The notes beneath the pieces were generated by a model that saw only the letters and a list, made by a program, of their open reading frames with translations, had not been told where the DNA came from and ran no database searches. Shown one piece after another: positions 52,220 through 61,209 of a DNA stretch of 64,000 bases. How positions within the stretch are numbered: the stretch's first letter is position 1; each line of letters begins with the position of its first letter. Position numbers and translations under genes: made by a program. The stretch comes from Firmicutes bacterium UBA5559 (GTDB taxonomy: Bacteria; Bacillota; Clostridia; Peptostreptococcales; Anaerovoracaceae), in NCBI GenBank assembly GCA_002425705.1, contig DIMT01000026.1, forward strand, positions 30,840 through 94,839. The letters are read 5' to 3'.

Positions 52220-54187
52220 ATGAGAATAGCACTGGCAGGAAACCCCAACAGCGGTAAGACCACCCTGTTCAACGCCCTCACGGGGAAAATCGAACAAGTG
52301 GGGAACTGGGCGGGCGTTACCGTTGAGAAAAAAGAAGGAAACGTGAAAGGTGAACTCCATACAGGGAAAGATAAACTCCGGGTGGTGGACCTTCCCGGTG
52401 CTTATTCCATATCTCCGTTTACCTCCGAAGAGAGTATAACCAGCAGTTTCATCAAGGATGAAAAGCCGGATGTGATCATTAACATCGTGGATGCCACCAA
52501 CCTGAGCCGAAGCCTTTTCTTCACCACCCAACTGCTGGAGCTTGGCATTCCCCTGGTCATCGCCCTGAATAAAACGGACCTTCTTTCCAAAAAAGGAATC
52601 ACGATTCAGAAGGAAACGCTGGAAAAAAGGCTGGGATGCCAGGTGGTGGAAACCGTGTCGGTCTCCGGCCAGGGAATGGCTCCTTTGGTTCAGGCGGCCA
52701 TCGACGCTTCAGGGAAGATGCAGCCCCCTGCGGAGGATTCTCTGGTTGGTGCTGATGATAAAAAACGGTTTGTCTTTGTTAACGAACTGGTCAAGGAAGC
52801 AGAACTCCGCCAGGTGGAAAGTGTCAAGCAGACTCGCCAGGATGCCGTGGATCGGATCGTGGCCCATAAATTTTGGGGCATTCCCATTTTTGCCCTGGTC
52901 ATTTATGCGGTATTCTCCATTTCTCAGAGTTATCTGGGGCCTTTCCTGGCGGATATTTTTGTGGGCGGGATCGACCAGCTGTACGGGCTGGTGGAAGGGG
53001 CCATGGGCGACCAGGTTTCTCCTTTGCTTAGTTCCCTTCTATTAGATGGCATCATCGGTGGAGTAGGAGCAGTAGTCGGATTCCTTCCCCTGATCATGAT
53101 TTTGTTTTTCCTGCTGGCCCTGTTGGAAGACTGTGGATACATGGCCCGAATCGCTGTTGTCATGGACCGGTTCTTTAAAAAAGTGGGTCTTTCCGGCAAG
53201 TCCATTATTCCTATGATTATCGGAACCGGCTGCGCCATTCCCGGTGTCATGGCCACCCGGACCATCCGGGATGATCGGCAGAGAAGGACCACAGCCATGC
53301 TGACTCCTTTCATGCCCTGCGGAGCAAAGCTTCCGGTCATTGCCCTCTTTGCAGGCGTATTCTTCAATAACGCCGCCTGGATCGGCACCTCCATGTATTT
53401 CGTGGGAATCCTGATCATCATTGTGGGAGCCCTGATTGTTAAGCGAATCACCGGAGAAGGTGCTGTAAGGTCCTATTTCATCATGGAGCTTCCGGAATAC
53501 CGGGTCCCCAGCATCAGCCGCGCATTCGTTTCCATGATGTCCAGAGCAAAAGCCTTTATCATCAAGGCCGCTACCATCATTCTGGTATGCAACGCAGCAG
53601 TACACATCATGCAGACCTTCAACTGGAGCTTCCAGGTAGTGGAAGAAGGCATGGAAAATACTAGTATCCTGGCCAGCATCGCCAGCCCCTTTGCCTTCCT
53701 GCTGATTCCCCTGGGCTTCGGAGTATGGCAGTTGGCAGCTGCCGCAATCACCGGCTTTATTGCCAAGGAAAACGTCGTGGGAACCCTGGCCGTCGTCTAT
53801 GGGATCAGCAATTTCATTGATACGGAAGAACTGGCCCTGGTTTCCGGAGCAGAAAACGTGGCAGCCGTCATGGGGCTGAGCTCCGTTGCAGCCGTTGCCT
53901 ACCTGATGTTTAACCTCTTCACCCCCCCCTGCTTTGCCGCCATCGGAGCCATGAACGCTGAAATGGAAAGCAGGAAATGGCTGTGGGCCGGTGTTGGATT
54001 CCAGTTTTCAATGGGGTATACTGTTGCCTTTTTCGTCTACCAGATCGGCACCCTGATTACCACCGGCAGTTTTGGCACCGGATTTGTTCCCGGGCTGCTG
54101 GCCGTTGCCGTAATCATCTGTATTCTGGTAGTTCTGATGCACCGTGGTGGCATGAAATCCTCGGTGCCTGCAAAGGAGATGATTTAA
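52220..54187 (+). CDS. feoB: Ferrous iron transporter FeoB
   Basis: Membrane Fe2+ transporter with a G-protein domain. 655 residues: G1 GNPNSGKT (7-14), G3 DLPGAYS, G4 NKTDL, a helical spacer to about 215, then about 11 membrane segments with the two gate motifs (IPMIIGTGCAIPGVMATRT and FTPPCFAAIGAM). Length and motifs are typical. AGGAGG precedes the ATG. The short Cys-rich gene starts 3 bases after its stop. Confidence 0.97.
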   Translation: MRIALAGNPNSGKTTLFNALTGKIEQVGNWAGVTVEKKEGNVKGELHTGKDKLRVVDLPGAYSISPFTSEESITSSFIKDEKPDVIINIVDATNLSRSLFFTTQLLELGIPLVIALNKTDLLSKKGITIQKETLEKRLGCQVVETVSVSGQGMAPLVQAAIDASGKMQPPAEDSLVGADDKKRFVFVNELVKEAELRQVESVKQTRQDAVDRIVAHKFWGIPIFALVIYAVFSISQSYLGPFLADIFVGGIDQLYGLVEGAMGDQVSPLLSSLLLDGIIGGVGAVVGFLPLIMILFFLLALLEDCGYMARIAVVMDRFFKKVGLSGKSIIPMIIGTGCAIPGVMATRTIRDDRQRRTTAMLTPFMPCGAKLPVIALFAGVFFNNAAWIGTSMYFVGILIIIVGALIVKRITGEGAVRSYFIMELPEYRVPSISRAFVSMMSRAKAFIIKAATIILVCNAAVHIMQTFNWSFQVVEEGMENTSILASIASPFAFLLIPLGFGVWQLAAAAITGFIAKENVVGTLAVVYGISNFIDTEELALVSGAENVAAVMGLSSVAAVAYLMFNLFTPPCFAAIGAMNAEMESRKWLWAGVGFQFSMGYTVAFFVYQIGTLITTGSFGTGFVPGLLAVAVIICILVVLMHRGGMKSSVPAKEMI

Positions 54188-54190
54188 TTG

Positions 54191-54355
54191 ATGGCGGATA
54201 TTATTGTATTGCTGGTTATTGTCGCTATTGTTTCCGGAGCTGTTTGGAAAATCAGGTCCGATAAAAAGAAGGGGATCAAATGCTCCGGTTGCCCTCACAG
54301 CAAGGTTTGTGCCAGCCAGACGTGTTCCGGTGGGACTTCGGATTTGTCAGAATAA
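54191..54355 (+). CDS. FeoB-associated Cys-rich membrane protein (54 aa)
   Basis: A very short gene: MADIIVLLVIVAIVSGAVWK gives one N-terminal membrane helix, followed by a basic stretch (IRSDKKKG) and a Cys motif CSGCPHSKVC plus a fifth Cys (QTC). This is the arrangement of the FeoB-associated Cys-rich proteins, which sit directly after feoB in many Clostridia and may bind or hand over iron. ATG 54191 is 3 bases after the feoB stop, with AAAGGAG upstream in feoB. It overlaps no other gene. Confidence 0.85.
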   Translation: MADIIVLLVIVAIVSGAVWKIRSDKKKGIKCSGCPHSKVCASQTCSGGTSDLSE

Positions 54356-54381
54356 CGGTACAGGCCTTTTTTCCTCTGGGT

Positions 54382-54993
54382 TCATACACGCCACCTCCCG
54401 ATAAAGGAATCTACCAGACCCTCCAGGACAGCAAGTGGGTCCCTTTCTTCCTGTTTATTGTCCGACATGGCAATGAGCAAATACAGGGGGGAATAAAACT
54501 CCACCGCCAGAGAATGGGCATCGCCGACTTTCATTCTGCCAGTGTTCATCATTGCCCGAAAGAGGTCAGCCAGATATTGTACGGGGCCGGAGACCACCAT
54601 CTCCTGATAGATTCTGCCCATTTCTTCGCTGCGGTATTGTTCCAGGGACAACATCCTTCGGATGGAGGAAGCAAAATCATCTTCTGTCCAAAATCGAAAC
54701 TGGGCCAGGGTGAAATTCTTCAAATAAGCCAAATCCACCGAATCGTATCCGTCCGTGCTGACATTGAAATTTTGCTCCGGCATACCATACTTTTGGGCCA
54801 CAGACTGATCCAGATCGAACATCCGCTGAATCATGGTATTAAAAATATCCCGCTTGTTGGCATAGTGCTTGTACAAGGCACCCTTAGTCATACCAAGTTC
54901 TCCGGCAATGGTACTGACAGAAACGGCTTCAAAGCCATCTCTGGCAAAGAGGTGCAAGGCCGTTATTAAGATTTTTTCCTTTGTGTCGGTCAT
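54382..54993 (-). CDS. TetR-family transcriptional regulator
   Basis: 203-residue repressor; the N-terminal helix-turn-helix (TKEKILITALHLFARDGFEA ... MTKGALYKHYANKRDIFN) is classic TetR, and the C-terminal ligand domain is unclassified. ATG 54993 was preferred over 54999 because AAAGGG lies 6 bases upstream. Its own promoter contains a dyad of the TetR type, so it is likely autoregulated. Possible targets are itself and the divergent nhaC gene. Confidence 0.92.
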   Translation of the reverse strand: MTDTKEKILITALHLFARDGFEAVSVSTIAGELGMTKGALYKHYANKRDIFNTMIQRMFDLDQSVAQKYGMPEQNFNVSTDGYDSVDLAYLKNFTLAQFRFWTEDDFASSIRRMLSLEQYRSEEMGRIYQEMVVSGPVQYLADLFRAMMNTGRMKVGDAHSLAVEFYSPLYLLIAMSDNKQEERDPLAVLEGLVDSFIGRWRV

Positions 54994-55031
54994 GTTCATC
55001 CCTTTCTATAAGAAAACACTCGTTTATTGAC

Positions 55032-55060
55032 AGTATAGTAAACGTACGTTCACTTGTCAA
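55032..55060 (-). promoter_or_regulatory. TetR gene promoter with operator in the spacer
   Basis: On the minus strand TTGACA (55060-55055) and TATACT (55037-55032) are 17 bases apart. The spacer holds a 16-bp dyad (55038-55053; GTGAACGTACGTTTAC on the minus strand, one mismatched pair) like many TetR-family operators. Confidence 0.8.
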
Positions 55061-55074
55061 TGCTGAGATTAATG

Positions 55075-55113
55075 CTCCCTGTTTGAGAGTCCAAATGGGG
55101 AGTATTTTATTTT
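55075..55113 (+). promoter_or_regulatory. Attenuator-like hairpin upstream of nhaC
   Basis: CTCCCTGTTTG and CAAATGGGGAG form an 11-bp stem (two G-U pairs) with a six-base loop, followed by TATTTTATTTT. It lies 118 bases before nhaC on the same strand, downstream of no plus-strand gene, so it makes sense only as a leader terminator. No plus-strand promoter in front of it was convincing. Confidence 0.45.
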
Positions 55114-55230
55114 CCGTTTAAAAAACGTTGATTGCGGAATAAAAAAATTAGCATTAAACCAAAAAACCTCTTTTCTTACACAGAAAATAAATGTTCCGCT
55201 GCTACAATGAAGAAAAAGGAGGTTCTTATT

Positions 55231-56685
55231 ATGAACGAAATGAAAAAAGAAGTTGTCAGGCCATCCTTTGGTATTGCTCTCATTATTGTCTTATTTCTCT
55301 TTGCTTTTTTAATTTTGCAGGTGGTTATTGCAGGAAGTCCGGATATTCATATGACCCTGATTTTCGCCATAAGTGTAGCAACGTTGCTGCTTATGGTGAA
55401 GGGCATGAAGTGGAAACGGATTGAAGAAGGGATCATCCATGGTTGCAGAATCGCGACCATACCGATGCTGATTCTGATGTTCATCGGAATGCTGATTCCT
55501 TCCCTCATTGCAGCCGGTACGATTCCGGTACTGATTTATTATGGATTGCAGCTGATATCCCCATCGGTTTTTCTGTTTACCGCTGCACTGATCTGCGCGG
55601 TGGCTTCCCTGGCAACAGGAAGCAGCTGGACTACGGGGGCAACCTTTGGGGTAGCCTTTATGGGCATCAGCCTGGGACTTGGTGTCCCTGCACCGATTAC
55701 GGCCGGGGCAGTCATCTCGGGTGCTATTTTAGGGGATAAACTTTCGCCCCTTTCCGACTCCACCAATCTGGCAGCCGGGGTCAGCGAAACCAACCTGTTT
55801 AAGCACATTAAAAGCATGCTTTTTACCACGGTTCCTGCATTTGTCATTGCCCTGGCAATCTTTTTGATTATCGGAATGAAGTACAATGCGGACAGCATCG
55901 ATACGACAGCGGTAGACACCATCTTAGCGGGACTTTCACAAAACTTCAAGGTCAGTCCGGGGTTTGCCCTGATCAGCATGATTCCGTTGGCAGCCGTCGG
56001 CGTCATGGCCTACAAACAGGTGAGCGCCTTGGCGGCTATGGTGGTGGCTTCTCTGATTGCCATGTTTATTGCGATCTTCATGAGTGGGTACAGCATCTTT
56101 GAAATGATGGGATTCATGAATTATGGATTTTCCATTGATACCGGCATTGCCGATGTCAACCGATTGTTAAACCGAGGCGGACTCCAGTCCATGATGTGGA
56201 CCGTATCCCTGGGGTATCTGGGACTCAGCTATGGGGGAATTTTAGAAAAGACGGGAACGTTGGACGCTCTTATTGAAAAAATGATGGTATTCACCAAGAA
56301 TGCCAGAAATCTGATCATCACTCATATTTTTTCCTCGATTGCAGTCAATCTGCTTTCTGCCAGCCAGTATGTAGCCATTCTGATTCCGGGAAGAATGTAT
56401 CTTTCTTCTTATGACCGATTGGGAATCCGAAGAAATGTGGCTTCCAGAACCAGTGAGGACTCCGGCACCGTTACATCCCCGTTGGTACCTTGGGGCCTTT
56501 GCGGAGTATTCTTTACCGGTACCCTGGGCGTAGCGACGCTGGATTATCTGCCCTACACCTATCTGGCTCTTTTCACGCCCCTGATCGCTATTCTCTATGC
56601 TATCACCGGTAAGTTCGTCTGGAAGAATACTCCCGAAGAGCAGGCTGTCATCGACCAGGAATACCGCGACCGAATCGTGGAGTAA
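55231..56685 (+). CDS. nhaC: NhaC-family Na+/H+ antiporter
   Basis: 484 residues with 11-13 membrane segments. LATGSSWTTGATFGVAFMGI and GAVISGAILGDKLSPLSDSTNLA are signature motifs of the NhaC family. ATG 55231 was chosen because AAAAGGAGG lies 7 bases upstream; a longer reading to 55132 is unlikely. Members exchange Na+ and H+ or, in some cases, organic substrates such as malate/lactate. Because M20 and amidohydrolase genes follow, transport of an amino-acid derivative is also possible. Confidence 0.9.
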   Translation: MNEMKKEVVRPSFGIALIIVLFLFAFLILQVVIAGSPDIHMTLIFAISVATLLLMVKGMKWKRIEEGIIHGCRIATIPMLILMFIGMLIPSLIAAGTIPVLIYYGLQLISPSVFLFTAALICAVASLATGSSWTTGATFGVAFMGISLGLGVPAPITAGAVISGAILGDKLSPLSDSTNLAAGVSETNLFKHIKSMLFTTVPAFVIALAIFLIIGMKYNADSIDTTAVDTILAGLSQNFKVSPGFALISMIPLAAVGVMAYKQVSALAAMVVASLIAMFIAIFMSGYSIFEMMGFMNYGFSIDTGIADVNRLLNRGGLQSMMWTVSLGYLGLSYGGILEKTGTLDALIEKMMVFTKNARNLIITHIFSSIAVNLLSASQYVAILIPGRMYLSSYDRLGIRRNVASRTSEDSGTVTSPLVPWGLCGVFFTGTLGVATLDYLPYTYLALFTPLIAILYAITGKFVWKNTPEEQAVIDQEYRDRIVE

Positions 56686-56698
56686 CAGGAGCAAAATC

Positions 56699-57889
56699 AT
56701 GTTTGAGAAAAAGGAACTGGCAGAACTCATCAGCCAGCTGGTATCCATACCAAGCCCCTACTTTGAAGAAGAAAAAATTATGCAGCTGGTGGAAAGCTGG
56801 CTGAAGGGAAAAGGGCTGGACGGGATGGTTCATGAGTTTCATGAAGCGGCTATAACCGGATTCAAAGGAAAGAATCTGGTGGTGGAGCTGAAAGGACAGG
56901 AAGAGGGTCCGGTCATCTGTCTGAACGGTCATTTGGATACAGTTCAGTTATGCAACGGATGGACCCGGGACCCATACAAAGGAGAAATAGAAGGAGACCG
57001 CCTTTATGGTCTTGGTGCCCTGGATATGAAATCCGGATGTGCAGCAATCCTGATGACCCTGGCCGAGTTCCGGAAAAGAAATAATCAATTCCGGGGGAGG
57101 ATCATCGCTACCCTGGTCTCCGGAGAAGAAGGGCCCTACGGCCTTGGGACCAATGCACTGATTGAAGAAGGCTATTTAAACAACGTGGATGTTTCCATTA
57201 TCACCGAGCCTTCTGCCGGATTCACCAAAAGTCCATTTCCTGTGGTCTGTCTGGGGGCCAGAGGTGGATACGGACTGGAGATCGAAGTCTTCGGGAAATC
57301 AGCCCATGCGGCTATGCCGGAAGAGGGAATCAGTGCGGCCCTGGATGCAGCCCGATTGATCTGTGAACTGGAGAAGGCAGACTATAAAAAGCATGAGGAA
57401 CTGGGAACCGGAACGGCCTGTGTTGTTGCGGTGGAAAGCGACGGAGGTGCCTGCAGCGTTCCTGATTATGCAAGGATCCAGCTATTCTGGCATATCGTTG
57501 TGGGGGAAAATGAAGATACCATCCGGGAAGAAATTGAAAAAGCGATTCAGCGGTCAGGAATCCGCAGCCGATGCAAGATCAACTTCCGAGAAGCGCCAAG
57601 CCCGGATTCGAAAGGATTTCTCCCCTTCACCGTAAACCGGCAGGCTCCCTTTGTAGCAGAATTTTTGGAGACGGTTGGTCAAATCTGTGGGGAAGAACCA
57701 AAGATAGACTACTTTAAAAGCATCGGAGATTTCAATTACCTGGGATCCCGAATCAACGCACCGGCTATTATATTCGGGCCAAGTGGGGAGAATTTCCATA
57801 GCCACGACGAATACGTTGAGCTGGATTCAGCTGTGAAAACGGCAGAAGTATTGCTGGAGTATCTGGAGAAATTGTTAGTAAATAAATAG
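56699..57889 (+). CDS. M20-family metallopeptidase / deacylase
   Basis: 396-residue enzyme of the ArgE/DapE/carboxypeptidase G2 superfamily with two Zn ions: H78 and D80 (NGHLDTV), bridging D109 (GALDMKSG), catalytic E143 and ligand E144 (SGEEGP). A dimerisation domain spans about 185-300. Resembles the YgeY-type hydrolases. The substrate (a peptide, N-acyl amino acid or carbamoyl compound) is unknown. ATG 56699 with AGGAG upstream, 13 bases after nhaC; a longer frame to 56597 lies inside nhaC. Probably in one operon with the transporter. Confidence 0.88.
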   Translation: MFEKKELAELISQLVSIPSPYFEEEKIMQLVESWLKGKGLDGMVHEFHEAAITGFKGKNLVVELKGQEEGPVICLNGHLDTVQLCNGWTRDPYKGEIEGDRLYGLGALDMKSGCAAILMTLAEFRKRNNQFRGRIIATLVSGEEGPYGLGTNALIEEGYLNNVDVSIITEPSAGFTKSPFPVVCLGARGGYGLEIEVFGKSAHAAMPEEGISAALDAARLICELEKADYKKHEELGTGTACVVAVESDGGACSVPDYARIQLFWHIVVGENEDTIREEIEKAIQRSGIRSRCKINFREAPSPDSKGFLPFTVNRQAPFVAEFLETVGQICGEEPKIDYFKSIGDFNYLGSRINAPAIIFGPSGENFHSHDEYVELDSAVKTAEVLLEYLEKLLVNK

Positions 57890-57900
57890 AAAAGGAAAGA

Positions 57901-57926
57901 AAAGCCAGAGGAATCTCTGGCTTTTC
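57901..57926 (+). terminator. Intrinsic terminator between M20 gene and first amidohydrolase
   Basis: AAAGCCAGAG-GAAT-CTCTGGCTTTT, a 10-bp perfect stem with U-tract. It ends only 13 bases before the next start codon, whose ribosome site (AGGATAAG) lies right behind it. Confidence 0.85.
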
Positions 57927-57938
57927 AGGATAAGAAAC

Positions 57939-59585
57939 ATGAAGAAAAAAGCGGATACGATGATTCGAAATGCAAAAATCTATACCATGACAGAAGAGGG
58001 GCAGACCGCCCAGTGCCTGGTGATGCGGGATGGGTTCTTCTGTTATGTGGGAGATGAAGCGGGAGCTCTGGAATATTCCTGCAGCAAAACACTGGATATG
58101 GATGGGAAGACTATCCTGCCCGGATTGGGTGATTCTCATCTTCATCTTTATGCCTATTGCCAGAACCAGACAACCGTTCCCCTGGAAGAGACCAGGAGCA
58201 TAAATCAGCTGAAGGAAGTGCTGATGGAAAAAGCGGGAGAGACTTCGGAAGGGAAATGGATCAAAGGGACGGGTTTTGATCAGACAAAATTTGAGGAAAA
58301 CAGGATGCCTTGCAGCAAAGATCTGGATGAAGTAAGCGGCCAGCACCCTATTGTTATCCGAAGATGTTGCCTCCATGTGATGATCGCCAATCATAAGGCC
58401 ATGGAACTGGCGGGAATCACCAAAGAGATGGCGGAGGCCTCCGGAGGCTTGATTGAACTGGATAAAGAAGGAAACCTGACTGGTATTTTCCGGGAAACGG
58501 CGACTCAAGTCTTTGATGATATCGTACCCGATCCCTTGGAAGACCCCGTTCTGAAAAAAGAAATCTTGGTTCGGGTCCTGAAAAGTATGGCCGCCCGGGG
58601 GGTCACCTCCATCCATACCTTTGCAGCCCATATCTGGAACTATTATGAGGATCTGGAAACCTACCAGATGCTGCAAGAAGAGGGTTTGCTGCCGATTCGG
58701 GTCCAGGTCAGTCTGGATACCTTTTTTCAGCCAAGCCCGGAAGAAAAAAGGCAGGATCCAAGAGAACGGGTCCGATCCGGTGCCTATAAGATATTTACGG
58801 ATGGGTCCCTGGGATCCAGATCAGCGGCCCTTCGGGAGGAATATTCGGATGATCCCGGAAACTATGGTGTGATGCCGGACCCGGAGGAATTAAGAGAAAA
58901 GCTGGAGGAATGCTTGGTTCGCAACCTTCAGCCGGCCATCCATGCCATTGGGGACAAAGCCCTGGATATCACGTTGGATGCCATTGAGGCCCTTCTTGAA
59001 AAACATCCGTTGCCTGAGAAGGAGGAAGGCTCCTTGACAAAAATAGATTCCCGATTGCCGATTCGGCTGATTCACGCACAATTCACTAGGCCGGATCAAA
59101 TCCGGCGAATGAAAGCCTTACCTGTTGCCCTGGATGTGCAGCCGGTGTTTCTTATGACCGACCTTCATTGGATCGAAGATCGATTGGGAAAGGAAAGAAT
59201 AAATCATACCTACCTTTGGAGAACGCTGATGGAGGAAGGGTTGATCCTGACCGGCGGATCGGATTGCCCGGTGGAAACCTGGGATCCCTTTATGGGCATA
59301 TATGCAGCGGTCACCCGCCAGGACCCGGAGGGAAATCCACCGGGCGGATGGAAACCGGATGAACGGGTCAGCATCTATCAGGCAATCAGTATGTTTACGA
59401 AAAATATTCCCATTGCCTCCCGGGAACAGGAATGGATGGGAACCATTGAAACCGGAAAATTTGGTGACTGGGTCGTGCTGGATCAGGATCCGTTTCAGAT
59501 TCCGGCAGAGAGACTGAAAGATATTCGCGTGCTCCGGACCTTTGTGGGAGGGGAACAGGTGTTTTGCCTGGAAGAAGGCTGTTAA
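57939..59585 (+). CDS. YtcJ-type metal-dependent amidohydrolase
   Basis: 548-residue amidohydrolase. The HxH metal pair is in DSHLHLYAY, KIFTDGSLGSRSAAL is the YtcJ-family signature, further ligands lie in HAIGDKALD and LIHAQFTRP, and GGSDCPVETWDPF provides the catalytic Asp. All metal positions look intact. Substrate unknown; relatives act on N-substituted formamides, cyclic amides and similar compounds. The gene has its own ribosome site behind a terminator, so it may be expressed separately. Confidence 0.88.
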   Translation: MKKKADTMIRNAKIYTMTEEGQTAQCLVMRDGFFCYVGDEAGALEYSCSKTLDMDGKTILPGLGDSHLHLYAYCQNQTTVPLEETRSINQLKEVLMEKAGETSEGKWIKGTGFDQTKFEENRMPCSKDLDEVSGQHPIVIRRCCLHVMIANHKAMELAGITKEMAEASGGLIELDKEGNLTGIFRETATQVFDDIVPDPLEDPVLKKEILVRVLKSMAARGVTSIHTFAAHIWNYYEDLETYQMLQEEGLLPIRVQVSLDTFFQPSPEEKRQDPRERVRSGAYKIFTDGSLGSRSAALREEYSDDPGNYGVMPDPEELREKLEECLVRNLQPAIHAIGDKALDITLDAIEALLEKHPLPEKEEGSLTKIDSRLPIRLIHAQFTRPDQIRRMKALPVALDVQPVFLMTDLHWIEDRLGKERINHTYLWRTLMEEGLILTGGSDCPVETWDPFMGIYAAVTRQDPEGNPPGGWKPDERVSIYQAISMFTKNIPIASREQEWMGTIETGKFGDWVVLDQDPFQIPAERLKDIRVLRTFVGGEQVFCLEEGC

Positions 59586-59661
59586 AGCCAGACCGGTTTG
59601 CCAAATCCAGGGATCTGGAGTAAAATGATTTTATAAGATGGAAAATCGTTGAGGAAGGGTT

Positions 59662-61185
59662 ATGGATAAAAAGCGACTAATTATTAAAGGAAACTGTCTG
59701 ACCATGGGGGAGCCTGCTGCCTGTGGATGGGTTGCTATTCAAGATGGCATTATCCTTCAGACCGGCAGCAAGGACCAATGGCCGGAGTGGGCGGATGAAA
59801 GCTGGGAAGTGATGGATGTTGGCAATGGCACCGTGCTTCCCGGTTTCATCGACAGTCATTTTCATCTGGTACAGGCGGCCATCAACCGGCGGAGCATGGA
59901 TCTGAGCGACTGCACTTCCTTTGAAGAAATCGGGATGAAGATTCTGCAGGCTTCCAGGAAAAATCCGGGGATGCCCATTCGGGGCATTGGTCTGGATCAG
60001 CAAAAGCTGGAGGAGAACCGGCTGCCCACCAGAAACGAGCTGGACCCCTACTGCAACGATGCGCCGGTTTTTTTAAACAGCGTCGAGTATCAGAAGAGCG
60101 TGCTGAACACTTACGCCCTCCTGTACTATAAGATTCCCTTTACCCTGGAAGGGGTGGAGTTTGATCGGAATCAAATGCCCACAGGCATTATCACCCATCA
60201 TGCCAACTCTATCTTGCGAGGAAATGTGCTGCGTAATATTCCCAACTCGAAACGAATGGAAGCGGCGCAGGAGCTGCTCCAGGAAGTGGCAAGGCAGGGC
60301 ATCACCACCATTAATGCCATGGAGGGAGGGAGAATGTACTCCGACAAGGATGCGGAGTTTGTTTATGAAAATAAAGATTCTTTCCCCATCGATGTGACCC
60401 TTTTCTATCAGACGATGGATGTGGAACTGATCAAAGAAATGAACCTGAACCGGATAGGGGGATGCTTTTATCTGGACGGAACCTTCAGCGCCAGAACGGC
60501 TGCCTTATCCTTTGATTATGCCGACAGCCCGGGCACTCGGGGGGGGCTCAACTTTACCCAGGAGGAGCTGAACGACTTTGTACTGGAATGTTACAGCAAC
60601 AAGATTCAGCTGGCCTTATACACCATTGGGGACCGGGCAATCGAACAGGCCCTGACTGCCCATGAGCATGCCCTGGCCCGAACCGGGAATTACGGACTGC
60701 GCCATCGGCTGGAGCATGTGGAACTTCCCACGGAAAATCATTTGAAAAGAGCCGCTGACCTGGGCCTTGTCTTTTCCATGACCCCTGCCTATGAATATTT
60801 CTGGGGGGGGCCTGGAAAAATGAATGAAAAGAGGCTGGGGGCAAACTATCGGCTGACCAATCCTCTGAGAAGGATTCTGGATGCCGGAATCACCATTTGC
60901 GGTGGTTCAGACTGTGATGTTACACCAGCTGATCCGCTGCTGGGCATTCATGCTGCTGTCAATCATCCGGTCATAGAGCATCGGATCACCCTGATGGAAG
61001 CTCTTCGGATGTATACCATCAATGGGGCCTATGGCATTTTTGAGGAGAAAGTAAAAGGAAGCCTGGAGCCTGGCAAGGTGGCGGATATCGTCATTCTGGA
61101 CAGAGACCTGACAGTAGTTCCACCCGAAGAAATCAAGGATGTTCGGGTCAGGGCAGCCCTGCGCAAGGGCCAGCTGCTTTATTAG
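59662..61185 (+). CDS. YtcJ-like amidohydrolase with altered metal motif
   Basis: 507-residue paralogue of the previous protein. HxH is present (DSHFHLVQAA), LYLDG-type signature reads FYLDGTFSARTAAL, and CGGSDCDVTPADPLLGIHAAV holds the catalytic Asp. The usual HAIGD motif reads YTIGDRAIE, so a conserved His is Tyr here, and the Lys of KIF.DG is replaced. It may use one metal or a different substrate, or be impaired. AGGAAGGG upstream of ATG 59662; 76 bases separate it from the first paralogue. Confidence 0.82.
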   Translation: MDKKRLIIKGNCLTMGEPAACGWVAIQDGIILQTGSKDQWPEWADESWEVMDVGNGTVLPGFIDSHFHLVQAAINRRSMDLSDCTSFEEIGMKILQASRKNPGMPIRGIGLDQQKLEENRLPTRNELDPYCNDAPVFLNSVEYQKSVLNTYALLYYKIPFTLEGVEFDRNQMPTGIITHHANSILRGNVLRNIPNSKRMEAAQELLQEVARQGITTINAMEGGRMYSDKDAEFVYENKDSFPIDVTLFYQTMDVELIKEMNLNRIGGCFYLDGTFSARTAALSFDYADSPGTRGGLNFTQEELNDFVLECYSNKIQLALYTIGDRAIEQALTAHEHALARTGNYGLRHRLEHVELPTENHLKRAADLGLVFSMTPAYEYFWGGPGKMNEKRLGANYRLTNPLRRILDAGITICGGSDCDVTPADPLLGIHAAVNHPVIEHRITLMEALRMYTINGAYGIFEEKVKGSLEPGKVADIVILDRDLTVVPPEEIKDVRVRAALRKGQLLY

Positions 61186-61209
61186 AAAGACGGAAGGGAG
61201 GGCGCCGGA

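Noticed and set aside
53931..53938. C8 run in feoB as a phase-variation tract
   Set aside because: It encodes Thr-Pro-Pro of a conserved FeoB gate motif (FTPPCF); length is explained by protein constraint.
54280..54969. 229-codon plus-strand frame after feoB
   Set aside because: It is antisense to the TetR gene; the real gene after feoB is the 54-codon Cys-rich protein in another frame.
60795..60811. G8 runs in the second amidohydrolase as slippage sites
   Set aside because: Two runs of eight exist (near 60539 and 60803) but the protein is cytoplasmic and the runs are shorter than the G10 of the surface gene; no special reason to suspect switching.
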